Positions 8,490 to 16,662 are shown, counted from the first letter of the stretch. The stretch is DNA of 64,000 nt from Comamonas koreensis (GCF_021026195.1 NZ_JAJNCT010000030.1:124001-188000); one strand, 5' to 3'. Notes: generated by a model from the letters alone, not told the origin. Program-made: numbers and translations.

Positions 8490-11426
8490 ATGTCCAAGAC
8501 CCTGGTCATTGCAGAAAAGCCGTCCGTTGCACAGGACATTGTTCGTGCACTGACGCCGGTGGCAGGCCAATTTGCCAAACACGACGACTACTTTGAAGCC
8601 GAGAACTTCATCGTGACGAGCGCGGTGGGTCACCTTGTGGAGATCCAGGCCCCCGAAGAATTTGATGTCAAACGCGGCAAATGGAGCTTTGCCCATCTGC
8701 CGGTCATCCCGCCTTACTTTGAACTCAAGCCCGTCGACAAGACCAAGACGCGCCTGAACGCCGTCGTCAAGCTGGCCAAGCGCAAGGATGTCACCGCGCT
8801 GATCAACGCCTGTGACGCGGGCCGCGAGGGTGAGCTGATCTTCCGCCTGATCGAGCAATATGCCGGTGGCGCCAAGGGCGGCCTGGGCAAGCCGATCCAG
8901 CGCCTGTGGCTGCAGTCGATGACGCCGCAAGCCATCCGCGACGGCTTCAACAAGCTGCGTTCGGACAACCAGATGCTGGGCCTGGCCGATGCCGCCCGCA
9001 GCCGCTCCGAAGCCGACTGGCTGGTGGGCATCAACGGCACGCGGGCGATGACCGCGTTCAACTCGCGCGACGGCGGCTTCTTCCTGACCACCGTGGGCCG
9101 CGTGCAGACGCCCACGTTGTCGCTGGTGGTCGAGCGCGAAGAAAAAATCCGCAAGTTCGTCAGCCGCAACTACTGGGAAATCCACGCCGAGTTCAACGCC
9201 CAGGCGGGCGCCTACCCGGCCAAGTGGTTCAACCCGGGCTGGAAGAAAAGCGACGACGCGGAGGCCAAGGCCGACCGCGTCTGGACCCAGCAAGAGGCCC
9301 AAGCCATTGCCGATGCCGTGCGCCGCAAGCCCGCCACGGTGACTGAAGAGTCCAAGCCCACCACGCAGGCATCGCCGCTGCTGTTTGACCTGACCAGCCT
9401 GCAGCGTGAGGCCAACAGCAAGTTCGGCTTCTCGGCCAAGACCACCTTGGCACTGGCCCAGGCGCTGTACGAGCGCCACAAGGCGCTGACCTACCCGCGT
9501 ACCGATTCGCGCGCGCTGCCCGAAGACTACCTGCCGGTCGCCCGCCAGACCTTTGAGATGCTGGCCCACAGCAATATGCAGCAGCTCGCGCCGTTTGCGC
9601 AGCAGGCCATTGGCGCCAACTACATCCGCGCCAACAAGCGCATCTTTGACAACAGCAAGGTGTCGGATCACTTTGCCATCATCCCGACCACGCAGGCGCC
9701 TGGCGCGCTGAGCGAGGCCGAGCACAAGCTCTACACCTTGGTGGTGCGGCGCTTCATGGCAGTGTTCTTCCCCAGCGCCGAGTACCAGGTCACCACCCGT
9801 ATCAGCCAGGTGGAAGAGCACCACTTCAAGACCGAAGGCAAGGTGCTGGTCAAGCCCGGTTGGCTGGCCATCTACGGCAAGGAAGCGGCCCACGAAGTGG
9901 AAGACGCCAAGGAAGGCGACAAGGGCCAGAACCTGGTGCCGGTGCAGCCTGGCGAGAAGCCGGTGGCCGACCCGGTCGACCCCAAGGGCCTCAAGACCAA
10001 GCCGCCCGCCCGCTACTCGGAAGCGACCCTGCTGGGCGCGATGGAGAGCGCCGGCAAGCAGATCGACGACGACGAACTGCGCGAAGCCATGCAGGAAAAA
10101 GGCCTGGGCACGCCTGCGACGCGCGCAGCCATCATTGAAGGCCTGCTGACCGAGAAATACATGCTGCGCGAAGGCCGCGAGCTGATCCCCACGGCCAAGG
10201 CCTTCCAGCTGATGACCTTGCTGCGCGGCCTGCAGGTGGAAGAGCTCTCGCGCGCCGACCTGACCGGCGAGTGGGAATACAAGCTCGCGCAAATGGAAAA
10301 GGGCCAGCTCTCGCGTGAAGCCTTCATGGCAGAGATCCAGTCCATGACCGAGCGCCTGGTGAAAAAGGCCAAGGAATACGACCGCGACACCATCCCCGGT
10401 GACTACGCCACGCTGTCTGCGCCCTGCCCCAACTGCGGCGGCGTGGTCAAGGAAAACTACCGCCGCTATGCCTGCACCGGCGTGGGCGGCAATGGCGAGG
10501 GCTGCGGCTTCTCGTTCACCAAATCGCCTGCAGGCCGCACCTTCGAGACCGCCGAGGCCGACCAGCTGCTGCGCGACCGCAAGCTGGGCCCGCTCGACGG
10601 CTTCCGCTCCAAGGCCGGCTGGCCCTTTGCTGCCGAAGTGGCCATCGTGCGCGACGAGGACAACAACAACTTCAAGTTCGAGTTCCTGTTCGAAGACAAC
10701 AAGTCCGATGAAGAATCGGGCGAGCTGGTGGATTTTGGCAGCCAGAACGCCTTGGGCGCCTGCCCCAAATGCGGCGCGCCAGTGTTCGAGCATGGCGCCA
10801 ACTATGTCTGCAGCAAGGCCGTGCCCACGGCCCAGCAGCCCACGCCCAGCTGCGACTTCAAGAGCGGCCAGATCATCCTGCAGCAGCCGATCGAGCGCGA
10901 CCAGATGGCCAAGCTGCTGGCAACCGGCAAGACCGACCTGCTCGACAAGTTCGTCTCCAACCGCACGCGCCGCAGCTTCAAGGCCTTCCTGGCCTGGGAC
11001 AAGGAGGCCGGCAAGGTGAACTTCGAGTTCGAGCCGCGCGACAGCAAGTTCCCGCCCCGCAAGGGCGCGGCCGCCAAGACGGCGGCCAAGACCGCCACGA
11101 AGACCGCAAGCAAGACCGCTGCCAAGGCCACGAAGACGGCGGCCAAAACCGCTACCAAGTCGGCCACCAAGACCGCCGCCAAAACGCCCCGCAAGGTTGC
11201 CGCGACGCTGACCCCCAGCCCCGCACTGGCGGCCGTGATCGGCAGCGAGGCCACCTCGCGCCCCGAGGTCATCAAAAAGCTGTGGGACTACATCAAGGCC
11301 AACGGCCTGCAGGATGCCAAGGACAAGCGCGCGATCAACGCCGACGCCAAGCTGCAGCCGCTGTTTGGCAAGGACCAGATCAGCATGTTCGAGATTGCCG
11401 GCATTGTTGGCAAGCATGTGAGCTGA
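8490..11426 (+). CDS. topB: DNA topoisomerase III with KTA-repeat linker and C-terminal SWIB domain
   Basis: A type IA topoisomerase of 978 residues, longer than the roughly 650-residue E. coli TopB. The TOPRIM domain starts at the N-terminus (KTLVIAEKPSVAQDI, then CDAGREGELIFRLI). The active-site tyrosine is Y335 in LTYPRTDSR. Zinc-finger-like cysteine clusters lie at about 646-675 and 758-790. Residues about 858-905 are a Lys-Thr-Ala repeat like histone H1. The last about 72 residues (RPEVIKKLWDYIKANGLQD, then INADAKLQPLFGKDQISMF) form a SWIB/MDM2 domain. The ATG at 8490 is chosen at the conserved MSKTLVIAEKPS start. Confidence 0.95.
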   Translation: MSKTLVIAEKPSVAQDIVRALTPVAGQFAKHDDYFEAENFIVTSAVGHLVEIQAPEEFDVKRGKWSFAHLPVIPPYFELKPVDKTKTRLNAVVKLAKRKDVTALINACDAGREGELIFRLIEQYAGGAKGGLGKPIQRLWLQSMTPQAIRDGFNKLRSDNQMLGLADAARSRSEADWLVGINGTRAMTAFNSRDGGFFLTTVGRVQTPTLSLVVEREEKIRKFVSRNYWEIHAEFNAQAGAYPAKWFNPGWKKSDDAEAKADRVWTQQEAQAIADAVRRKPATVTEESKPTTQASPLLFDLTSLQREANSKFGFSAKTTLALAQALYERHKALTYPRTDSRALPEDYLPVARQTFEMLAHSNMQQLAPFAQQAIGANYIRANKRIFDNSKVSDHFAIIPTTQAPGALSEAEHKLYTLVVRRFMAVFFPSAEYQVTTRISQVEEHHFKTEGKVLVKPGWLAIYGKEAAHEVEDAKEGDKGQNLVPVQPGEKPVADPVDPKGLKTKPPARYSEATLLGAMESAGKQIDDDELREAMQEKGLGTPATRAAIIEGLLTEKYMLREGRELIPTAKAFQLMTLLRGLQVEELSRADLTGEWEYKLAQMEKGQLSREAFMAEIQSMTERLVKKAKEYDRDTIPGDYATLSAPCPNCGGVVKENYRRYACTGVGGNGEGCGFSFTKSPAGRTFETAEADQLLRDRKLGPLDGFRSKAGWPFAAEVAIVRDEDNNNFKFEFLFEDNKSDEESGELVDFGSQNALGACPKCGAPVFEHGANYVCSKAVPTAQQPTPSCDFKSGQIILQQPIERDQMAKLLATGKTDLLDKFVSNRTRRSFKAFLAWDKEAGKVNFEFEPRDSKFPPRKGAAAKTAAKTATKTASKTAAKATKTAAKTATKSATKTAAKTPRKVAATLTPSPALAAVIGSEATSRPEVIKKLWDYIKANGLQDAKDKRAINADAKLQPLFGKDQISMFEIAGIVGKHVS

Positions 11427-11472
11427 GCGCCGGGATGCAGCACCACCGCACCGCCCGCTGGGCCTGCCAGAC

Positions 11473-12006
11473 GTGCTGAGCATGGCCAAGGGCGAGCCGC
11501 TGCAGTTGCTGGCGCTGGCCTTGGGCATCTACCTGCTGCTGGAGGCCAGCTTTCATGGCATGGCCTGGCTGCTCGCCCGCATCATTGACCGCGCGGCGCG
11601 CCGCCAAGGCCAAATCACCGAGCCCAGCCCTGCACACTGGCGTGCCATCTTCTACCGCTTGTTTGCCGTGCTGGCCGTGCTGATGCTGAGCCACTGGTTC
11701 AGCCTGGGCGTGCATGGGCCAGACTGGCAGCAGTGGCTGCTGGGCGCTGCCATCATCGCCACCGTGCTGTCGGTGGTGATGCTCTGCGATGCCTCCATCA
11801 TCCAGAAGCTCAAGAAGGACAGCCATCCGCACTTCAGCAATATGCAGGAGATGGGGCTGCTCTACATCCTGCGCCACCTGCCGTCGCACCGGCAGTGGTA
11901 TTTCAGCGCAGCCTACCTGCCCCTGGCCCGGCGCTTGAACTGGGGCATCAGCCTGCTGGCCTTTCTGCTGCTGTACCTGGATGTGCGCTTCTACCAAGGG
12001 GGCTGA
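11473..12006 (+). CDS. Conserved-looking integral membrane protein of unknown function
   Basis: A 177-residue protein with about four hydrophobic segments: LLALALGIYLLLEASFHG, IFYRLFAVLAVLMLSHWF, LLGAAIIATVLSVVMLC and a C-terminal WGISLLAFLLLYLDV. The start could be GTG at 11473 or ATG at 11482; no ribosome-binding site decides it. It begins 46 nt after topB on the same strand. I do not recognise the family. Confidence 0.6.
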   Translation: MLSMAKGEPLQLLALALGIYLLLEASFHGMAWLLARIIDRAARRQGQITEPSPAHWRAIFYRLFAVLAVLMLSHWFSLGVHGPDWQQWLLGAAIIATVLSVVMLCDASIIQKLKKDSHPHFSNMQEMGLLYILRHLPSHRQWYFSAAYLPLARRLNWGISLLAFLLLYLDVRFYQGG

Positions 12007-12045
12007 TACAGTGCCTGCCATGCCCCAACCCCCATTGCCACTGCC

Positions 12046-12390
12046 ATGTACCTGCGCCCTGCCTACCGCCGGCTGATCTGGCTGGCCCTGGTGGCAGCCT
12101 GCGCTGCCGTCCTGTTCGCCTGGCGTGGCCCAGCGCTCATGGGCGATGCCGAACAGGCCGCCAGCGGGTTGTGGCGCAAGGCCTCGTCCCCTCCCCCACC
12201 CAGTGCCGAAGAAGTGCAACGCAGCCAGGCGCGGCGCGCGGCGCCAGACGGCGGCAGCGGCCAGGCACGGCCCGCAGCCGTGCCGCGCAAATGCCAGCTG
12301 AACGGCCAGACCATCTATACCGACGGCCCCTGCCCGGCAGGCAGCCAGGAGCAGATCGTGCCCGAGAACCTGTCCGTCATCCCGCGCTGA
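12046..12390 (+). CDS. Small membrane-anchored DUF4124-like protein
   Basis: A 114-residue protein with an N-terminal signal anchor (LIWLALVAACAAVLFAW), a Pro/Ala/Arg-rich linker and a C-terminal motif CQLNGQTIYTDGPCPAGSQE. The latter resembles DUF4124-type modules, which have two cysteines around a Y-T/S-D-x-P core. Probably periplasmic. It sits 39 nt after the membrane protein gene. Function unknown. Confidence 0.6.
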   Translation: MYLRPAYRRLIWLALVAACAAVLFAWRGPALMGDAEQAASGLWRKASSPPPPSAEEVQRSQARRAAPDGGSGQARPAAVPRKCQLNGQTIYTDGPCPAGSQEQIVPENLSVIPR

Positions 12391-12495
12391 AACCGCCCCG
12401 CCGCAATACCGCAGCGCCCCACCCGCATGCGCCATCTGCGCGATACTGCCTGCGCAATGCACAGCGGTGCTGCATTGCATTGACAAAGGATATGC

Positions 12496-13107
12496 GTGCA
12501 ATCAGCGGACAGGCAATGGTTTGACGAGGCGTACTACCAGCGCTTTTATTTCGACAAGAAAACCAGCGTGGTCGACCCCGCCCATGCCGCGCGCCTGGGT
12601 GCCTTTGTCTGCAGCTATCTGCAGTATGTGCGTGTGCCGGTGCAGCGGGTGCTGGATGTCGGCTGCGGCATCGGCCTGTGGCGCGATGCGATTGCGCAGC
12701 ATTTTCCGCAGGCCAGCTACCTCGGGGTGGAATACAGCGAGTACCTGTGCCAGCGCTACGGCTGGGAGCGAGGCTCGGTCGTGGACTATGCGCCGGCCGA
12801 TGGCCAGCCCTTTGACCTGGTGATCTGCCAAGGCGTGCTGCCGTATCTGAGCCCCGCCGACCTGAAGCTGGCGCTGGCCAACCTGGCGCGGCTGAGCCGG
12901 GGCGCGCTCTATGTGGAAGCCGTCGCGCGCGAAGACTATGAGCGCGACATCATCGACGATGCGCTGACCGACCCGCGCCTGTACCGCCACCGCGCCGAGC
13001 TCTACCGCCGCGGCCTGGCCCAGGGCTTTACCGAGCTGGGCGGTGGGGTGTGGCTGAGCCGGCGCGCCGATGTGCCACTGTTTGCGCTGGAAGCGGTGCA
13101 GAACTGA
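12496..13107 (+). CDS. Class I SAM-dependent methyltransferase
   Basis: A 203-residue enzyme with the SAM-binding motif I VLDVGCGIGLWRDAI (about 52-66), an acidic motif GVEYSEYL and the post-II motif FDLVICQGVLPYLSPADL. The start is GTG at 12496 with AAAGGA 5 nt upstream; an ATG 4 nt earlier is out of frame. The substrate cannot be read from the sequence. No close functional partner is adjacent. Confidence 0.85.
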   Translation: MQSADRQWFDEAYYQRFYFDKKTSVVDPAHAARLGAFVCSYLQYVRVPVQRVLDVGCGIGLWRDAIAQHFPQASYLGVEYSEYLCQRYGWERGSVVDYAPADGQPFDLVICQGVLPYLSPADLKLALANLARLSRGALYVEAVAREDYERDIIDDALTDPRLYRHRAELYRRGLAQGFTELGGGVWLSRRADVPLFALEAVQN

Positions 13108-13147
13108 ACAGCACATCGCGCGGCGCTAAACCCGCTGCGCTGCTGGG

Positions 13148-13969
13148 TTGGACTGGGCGACGACAATAGCGCCCGTGTCTTCTCACCCATCCTCTCCCAC
13201 TGCCAGCGCTCCCAGCACTGTTGGCGCCCTTGTCCCCCATGCCGTCTCGCGCCTGCGCGCCGAGCGGCTGCAGCGCAGCACCCGCCCTTTTCTGGCCCGG
13301 GGCGGCCCCAAGGGGGAGCGCTGCGAGGGCTGCCGCCTGCGCCCCAGCCACTGCCTCTGCGCGCTGCGGCCCACGCAGGCCACAAGGGCAGGCATGTGCC
13401 TGCTGATGCACGATGCCGAGCCGCTCAAGCCCAGCAACACCGGCTGGCTGATTGCCGATGTGGTGGCGGAGACCTTTGCCTTTGGCTGGTCGCGAACGGA
13501 GATGGATGCGGGCTTGGAGGCACTGCTGGCCGATGCGCAATGGCAGCCCTATGTGGTCTTCCCCCAGGAGTTTGTGCACGAGCCCGGCCGCGCCGTGCAG
13601 CAGCTGCCACCGCCAGCGCAGCAGGAAGGAGCGCGCAGGCCGCTGTTCATCCTGCTCGATGCCACCTGGCCCGAGGCACGCAAGATGTTCCGCAAGAGTC
13701 CCTACCTGGACCGCTTTCCGGTGCTCAGCCTGCACCCGGAGCAGATCTCGCGCTACCAGCTGCGGCGCTCGCGCCGTGACGACCATTTCTGCACCGCCGA
13801 GGTCGCTGCGCTGTGCCTGGATCTTGCCGGCGCCCAGCGCGCAGCCCAGACCCTGGAAACCTACCTGGACATCTACACCCACCACTACCTGCAGGCCAAG
13901 CACCAGCTGCCGCCCGACTGGCGCAGCGCTGACCACCAGCAGCTCCAGCGCCTGCAGAACGCCCCGTGA
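13148..13969 (+). CDS. DTW-domain protein, probable tRNA-uridine aminocarboxypropyltransferase
   Basis: The family, including E. coli TapT (YfiP), adds a 3-amino-3-carboxypropyl group to uridine in tRNA. The protein has the N-terminal cysteine cluster CEGCRLRPSHCLC, the DTW-type signature DATWPEARKMF and downstream RYQLRRSRRDDHFCTAEVAA. The 273-residue length depends on a TTG start at 13148; GTG at 13175 is an alternative. The stop codon overlaps the palindrome TGACAGCACTGTCA, which leads into the duplicated DUF4148 region. Confidence 0.82.
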   Translation: MDWATTIAPVSSHPSSPTASAPSTVGALVPHAVSRLRAERLQRSTRPFLARGGPKGERCEGCRLRPSHCLCALRPTQATRAGMCLLMHDAEPLKPSNTGWLIADVVAETFAFGWSRTEMDAGLEALLADAQWQPYVVFPQEFVHEPGRAVQQLPPPAQQEGARRPLFILLDATWPEARKMFRKSPYLDRFPVLSLHPEQISRYQLRRSRRDDHFCTAEVAALCLDLAGAQRAAQTLETYLDIYTHHYLQAKHQLPPDWRSADHQQLQRLQNAP

Positions 13970-14033
13970 CAGCACTGTCACTGTCGTATAAAGCAAGCTA
14001 ATCTGGTTGCCATAGCAGCCACCATCTCGGGTC

Positions 14034-14048
14034 AACCCTGACAGGGTT
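14034..14048. promoter_or_regulatory. Duplicated palindrome AACCCT-N3-AGGGTT, copy A
   Basis: AACCCTGACAGGGTT is a perfect 6-bp inverted repeat. One base differs in copy B (15645-15659) although the sequence between the elements has diverged strongly, which suggests selection. It lies 307 nt upstream of the first DUF4148 start. A regulator site or RNA hairpin is possible. Confidence 0.45.
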
Positions 14049-14173
14049 AGCCGGCGGGTCCTCCGGCCCAGCTACATCCCCTGTTTGCCGGAATTCTCCT
14101 ACGCATGCGCCTCTCTGGAGAGAAGTGCATGCCTCTGAGCACCTCTGGACGATTGCATACCGTCAAAAAAATT

Positions 14174-14195
14174 AGATTGTTTTTCAGAACAATCT
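14174..14195. promoter_or_regulatory. Duplicated inverted repeat AGATTGTT-N6-AACAATCT, copy A
   Basis: The arms are perfect 8-mers around TTTCAG. Copy B (15785-15806) keeps the repeat with one arm mismatch. It lies 146 nt before the start of the first DUF4148 gene in an AT-rich stretch likely to include the promoter. A dimeric regulator binding site is the likeliest reading. Confidence 0.5.
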
Positions 14196-14340
14196 ATTCC
14201 GATTTAGGCTATTTATCGGAGACGGGCCAGTGCATACACTAACTACATCGATCAACGAGAACCACACAAGGTGCACCGCACCACCCGTTGAGCGAACCAG
14301 CCCCTCATGGTGAGTCGCTGGAGTTCTCCAGGAGTTAAAA

Positions 14341-14658
14341 ATGAACGCACGTATTTTCTCGATCGCCGGTGTAGCTGCTCTGATGTTGGGTGCCGGTGTT
14401 GCCCAGGCCAACCCCTTTGAAGGCGACCGCTCGATTGCTCCCCCCGTTGCCACCACCAGCGCCGTGAGCCGCGCCGATGTGCAAGCGCAATTCGTCGAAG
14501 CCCAAAAGAACGGCACCCTGCTGTTCAAGGGCGACCAGTTGCAAGCCAATGCCTTTGAAAAGGGCGGCAGCACCCTGTCCCGCGCCGAAGTAGTGAAAGC
14601 CGCCCACGACGCCCGCGTTGCCGGCACCTTGCCCGAAGGCGAAAGCTTCGGCGAATAA
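14341..14658 (+). CDS. DUF4148 exported protein, paralog 1
   Basis: A 105-residue secreted protein. Residues about 1-23 form a signal peptide ending AQA. The mature part has two repeats of the DUF4148 type, S-R-A-D/E-V: AVSRADVQAQFVEAQKNG and TLSRAEVVKAAHDARVAG, ending in the conserved TLPEGESFGE. A CAGGAG ribosome-binding site precedes the ATG. The family is expanded in Burkholderiales and its function is unknown. First gene of copy A of a duplicated locus. Confidence 0.88.
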   Translation: MNARIFSIAGVAALMLGAGVAQANPFEGDRSIAPPVATTSAVSRADVQAQFVEAQKNGTLLFKGDQLQANAFEKGGSTLSRAEVVKAAHDARVAGTLPEGESFGE

Positions 14659-14805
14659 GCCCAGGCAACCGCGCTGAGAGTGGGCCGCAGGCCGCTCTCG
14701 CATCCACCCCCCCGATTCCGAATCAACAACCTATTTTTTGGACGCCGCCGCTCCCACAGCGCAAATCAATGATTTGCCAGCAGCGCGGGTCCTTGGAGAG
14801 TAACC

Positions 14806-15132
14806 ATGTTTGCACGCAATATGTCCGCTTTGATGATGTCCGCCGGTCTGGTGTTTGCCGGTGCTGCCAGCGCCGCCACGACGGCCCCGGTCGGCAATGG
14901 CTCCGACTACCCCGCCTACCCTGCCGCCCACAGCACCTTGACCCGCGCCGAAGTGCAGGCCAAGGTGACCGAAGCCCAGCGCAATGGCTCGATGGCCGTG
15001 ATCGGTGACCGCATGAACACTTTCCGTGCGGAAAGCGCCCCCTCGACCCTGAGCCGCGCCCAAGTGCAACAGCAAGCCCATGACGCCCTGGTTGCCGGCA
15101 CCTTGCCTGAAGGCGAATCCTTCGGCGAATAA
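14806..15132 (+). CDS. DUF4148 exported protein, paralog 2
   Basis: A 108-residue secreted protein with signal peptide ending ASA (about 1-23). Mature repeats are TLTRAEVQAKVTEAQRNGS and TLSRAQVQQQAHDALVAG, and the C-terminus TLPEGESFGE matches paralog 1. A YPAYP motif is shared with paralog 3. TTGGAGAG precedes the start. Followed by two hairpins. Function unknown. Confidence 0.88.
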   Translation: MFARNMSALMMSAGLVFAGAASAATTAPVGNGSDYPAYPAAHSTLTRAEVQAKVTEAQRNGSMAVIGDRMNTFRAESAPSTLSRAQVQQQAHDALVAGTLPEGESFGE

Positions 15133-15141
15133 GTAAAAAAA

Positions 15142-15170
15142 CGCTCTGCCAGGCAGATGCTGGCAGAGCG
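15142..15170. terminator. Perfect 11-bp hairpin after DUF4148 paralog 2
   Basis: CGCTCTGCCAG pairs with CTGGCAGAGCG around a 7-nt loop. Seven A residues precede it, so on the minus strand it reads as a classic terminator with a T-run; on the plus strand only a weak T-run (ATTTT) follows. No minus-strand gene arrives here, so it may be bidirectional or serve as an mRNA 3' stabiliser. Confidence 0.65.
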
Positions 15171-15310
15171 GTGAGATTTTCAGGCCTCCGCCATTGGGCA
15201 GGGTCTGAGACAGCATGAAAGCGGGCATTGCCCGCCACATAACTAAAACGCATCTAGTGCGTAGCCCGGCCAGACCTTGTCCCATTGCGTCTGGGCCGTG
15301 CTCTTGGTAG

Positions 15311-15341
15311 CCACTGCCGGTTCGCCGGCAGTGGTCTTTTT
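15311..15341 (+). terminator. Intrinsic terminator, copy A
   Basis: CCACTGCCGG pairs with CCGGCAGTGG around a TTCG tetraloop and is followed by TCTTTTT. This is a strong Rho-independent terminator for the DUF4148 gene pair. A degenerate copy is at 16695-16724. Confidence 0.85.
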
Positions 15342-15350
15342 ACATCCCCA

Positions 15351-15376
15351 TCCAATGCAAACCCGCTCTGGGTGCA
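15351..15376 (-). pseudogene. Relic of the 3' end of the gene at 16730-16972
   Basis: On the minus strand this stretch reads TQSGFALD, very close to the C-terminus TETGFALD of the intact minus-strand gene. It sits immediately after the copy A terminator, as the intact gene sits after the copy B terminator. It marks how far the duplicated segment extended and is not itself a gene. Confidence 0.6.
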
Positions 15377-15585
15377 TTACTGCTGCCTGTTTGCTTGCTG
15401 GTGCTCAGTCGCGGCCCGGGCAGACCTGGCCCTACCGGCTGCAGCGCTCGCTCCGCGATGACGCCATTTTCATGGTTCAGGTCGCCACCCTAGTCCGGAC
15501 CCCGCGGGCAACCTGCGCGCAGCCCAGACACTGACAACCGCTTGCGACCCCAGACCACCAGCACGTGTAAACGCCCTGTAGCGGT
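15377..15585. other. Duplication junction region, no gene seen
   Basis: About 210 nt between the relic gene end and the start of copy B. An open reading frame from 15277 to 15534 crosses the terminator and the relic, has no family features and is not believed. The breakpoint of the tandem duplication should lie here. Confidence 0.5.
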
Positions 15586-15644
15586 ACTGTTACTGTCATG
15601 TAAACAAGCCTAATTCGGCGCAGACTGTGCGCGATTTACCGGCA

Positions 15645-15659
15645 AACCCGGACAGGGTT
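15645..15659. promoter_or_regulatory. Duplicated palindrome AACCC-N5-GGGTT, copy B
   Basis: AACCCGGACAGGGTT differs from copy A by one base and retains 5-bp arms. It is 140 nt upstream of the next conserved inverted repeat, the same distance as in copy A. Confidence 0.4.
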
Positions 15660-15784
15660 AACCAAGGCTCAGCAGCAAAACTCCGTCGCATTTATTGGAC
15701 TAATTTCTCTTATAAGCCAAGCTTTATGCAGCATAGCTGGTATATCTGCCGATAAAAGCACGATCCCAAGATCTTTAAAAGATT

Positions 15785-15806
15785 AGATTATTTTTCAGAA
15801 CAATCT
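15785..15806. promoter_or_regulatory. Duplicated inverted repeat AGATTATT-N6-AACAATCT, copy B
   Basis: The same element as 14174-14195 with one mismatch between arms. It is retained although the gene behind it is broken, perhaps because it also serves the downstream DUF4148 gene or because decay is recent. Confidence 0.4.
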
Positions 15807-15952
15807 ATCCTGATTTAATACATTAATTATTTTATGAATTTCAATAGAATGAATTCATCGATCAGCAACCGTCTATGAAGAGTGACCAACACCAGCCGTT
15901 GAGCGATACCAGCAACTTATGTCGGGTTGCTGAAGTTCTAAAGGAGTTTGAA

Positions 15953-16173
15953 ATGAACCGATGTTTCTCACAATCACCGATTTAGCTGCGCTCAGGGCAC
16001 CGCCCCGCTGTGGGCCACCAGCGCAAAAGTGCCACGCCTGTTACCAGCGATCCGCTGCAATGCAAAGCATTTGATAAGTGACCAGCCACCTACCACCCCC
16101 GAGGGGGTAGCAGCCAGCCCTATCGCCAGCACCGTTGGCCCCATTGCCCAAAGGCAACCGCTTCGGCGAATTT
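15953..16173 (+). pseudogene. Decayed DUF4148 gene (copy of paralog 1)
   Basis: An AAAGGAG ribosome-binding site and ATG are present, but the frame reads MNRCFSQSPI and then stops. The leader resembles the start of paralog 1 at the DNA level (TTTCTC, then GTAGCTGCTCT versus TTAGCTGCGCT). The end retains GGCAACCGCTTCGGCGAATTT, matching codons for the EGESFGE terminus, with the stop lost. The middle is shortened and scrambled. Confidence 0.7.
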
Positions 16174-16311
16174 CCCGGGCAAAGCGCCGAGAGTGCGCCC
16201 CTGACAACTCTCAGCCACGTTCCCTTCTTTCCACCTGTTTGCTAGATGCCACCGCACGCCGTTTGCTCATCAATGCATGGCGATCAACGCGGAGCGTCTA
16301 AGGAGAAAACC

Positions 16312-16662
16312 ATGTTTGCTCGCAGTATGTCTACCTTGACGATCGCCGCAGGATTGGTGTTTGCTGGCTCTGCTGAACTGGCGCTGGCTGCCTCGGTCGG
16401 GGACTCGACCACCGAACCCGTCGGTGATGGCTCGTCTTACCCTGCCTATCCAAAATGGGATAGCACACGGACCCGCTCTGAAGTGCACGCCGAGATGGTT
16501 GAAGCCAGACGCAACGGCGCGATGGCCGTGATCGGCAACCACGTCAATACCCATGGCGAAGAAAGCCGGCCCTCCCGCCTGACGCGCACCAAAGTTCAGC
16601 AGCAGGCCCATGAGGCCATGATGGCAGGCACCCTGCCTCAAGGCGAGTCTCTCGGTGGGTAG
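16312..16662 (+). CDS. DUF4148 exported protein, paralog 3
   Basis: A 116-residue secreted protein with signal peptide ending ALA (about 1-26). It shares MFAR-MS at the start, PVGDGSSYPAYP and the AVIGNHVNT core with paralog 2, and ends TLPQGESLGG. It is the copy B counterpart of paralog 2. The ATG at 16312 has AAGGAG upstream; an in-frame start at 16246 lacks this. Function unknown. Confidence 0.87.
   Translation: MFARSMSTLTIAAGLVFAGSAELALAASVGDSTTEPVGDGSSYPAYPKWDSTRTRSEVHAEMVEARRNGAMAVIGNHVNTHGEESRPSRLTRTKVQQQAHEAMMAGTLPQGESLGG

Larger units (their letters stand above)
13972..15376 (+). repeat. Tandem segmental duplication, copy A (DUF4148 locus)
   Basis: This segment matches 15584-16760 in order: an ACTGT-N-ACTGTC block, an AACCC/GGGTT palindrome, an AGATTGTT-type inverted repeat, a DUF4148 gene, a second DUF4148 gene, a CACTGCCGG terminator, then sequence matching the 3' end of the minus-strand gene at 16730. 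Spacing between elements is nearly the same in both copies: 60 and 59 nt, 140 and 140 nt, then 167 and 168 nt to the first ATG. Confidence 0.8.

Noticed and set aside
11064-11205. Short repeated sequence that could be taken for a CRISPR or satellite array
   Set aside because: The repeats are in-frame codons for Lys-Thr-Ala in topB with no spacers of constant length.
8346-11528. Very long antisense open frame (over 1,000 codons) opposite topB
   Set aside because: It is the shadow of a GC-rich coding strand; its translation has no domain motifs and is rich in Gln, His, Gly and Leu. The plus strand is clearly topB.
15277-15534. 85-codon plus-strand open frame in the duplication junction
   Set aside because: Runs through a strong terminator and a relic gene end, lacks a ribosome-binding site and family motifs.
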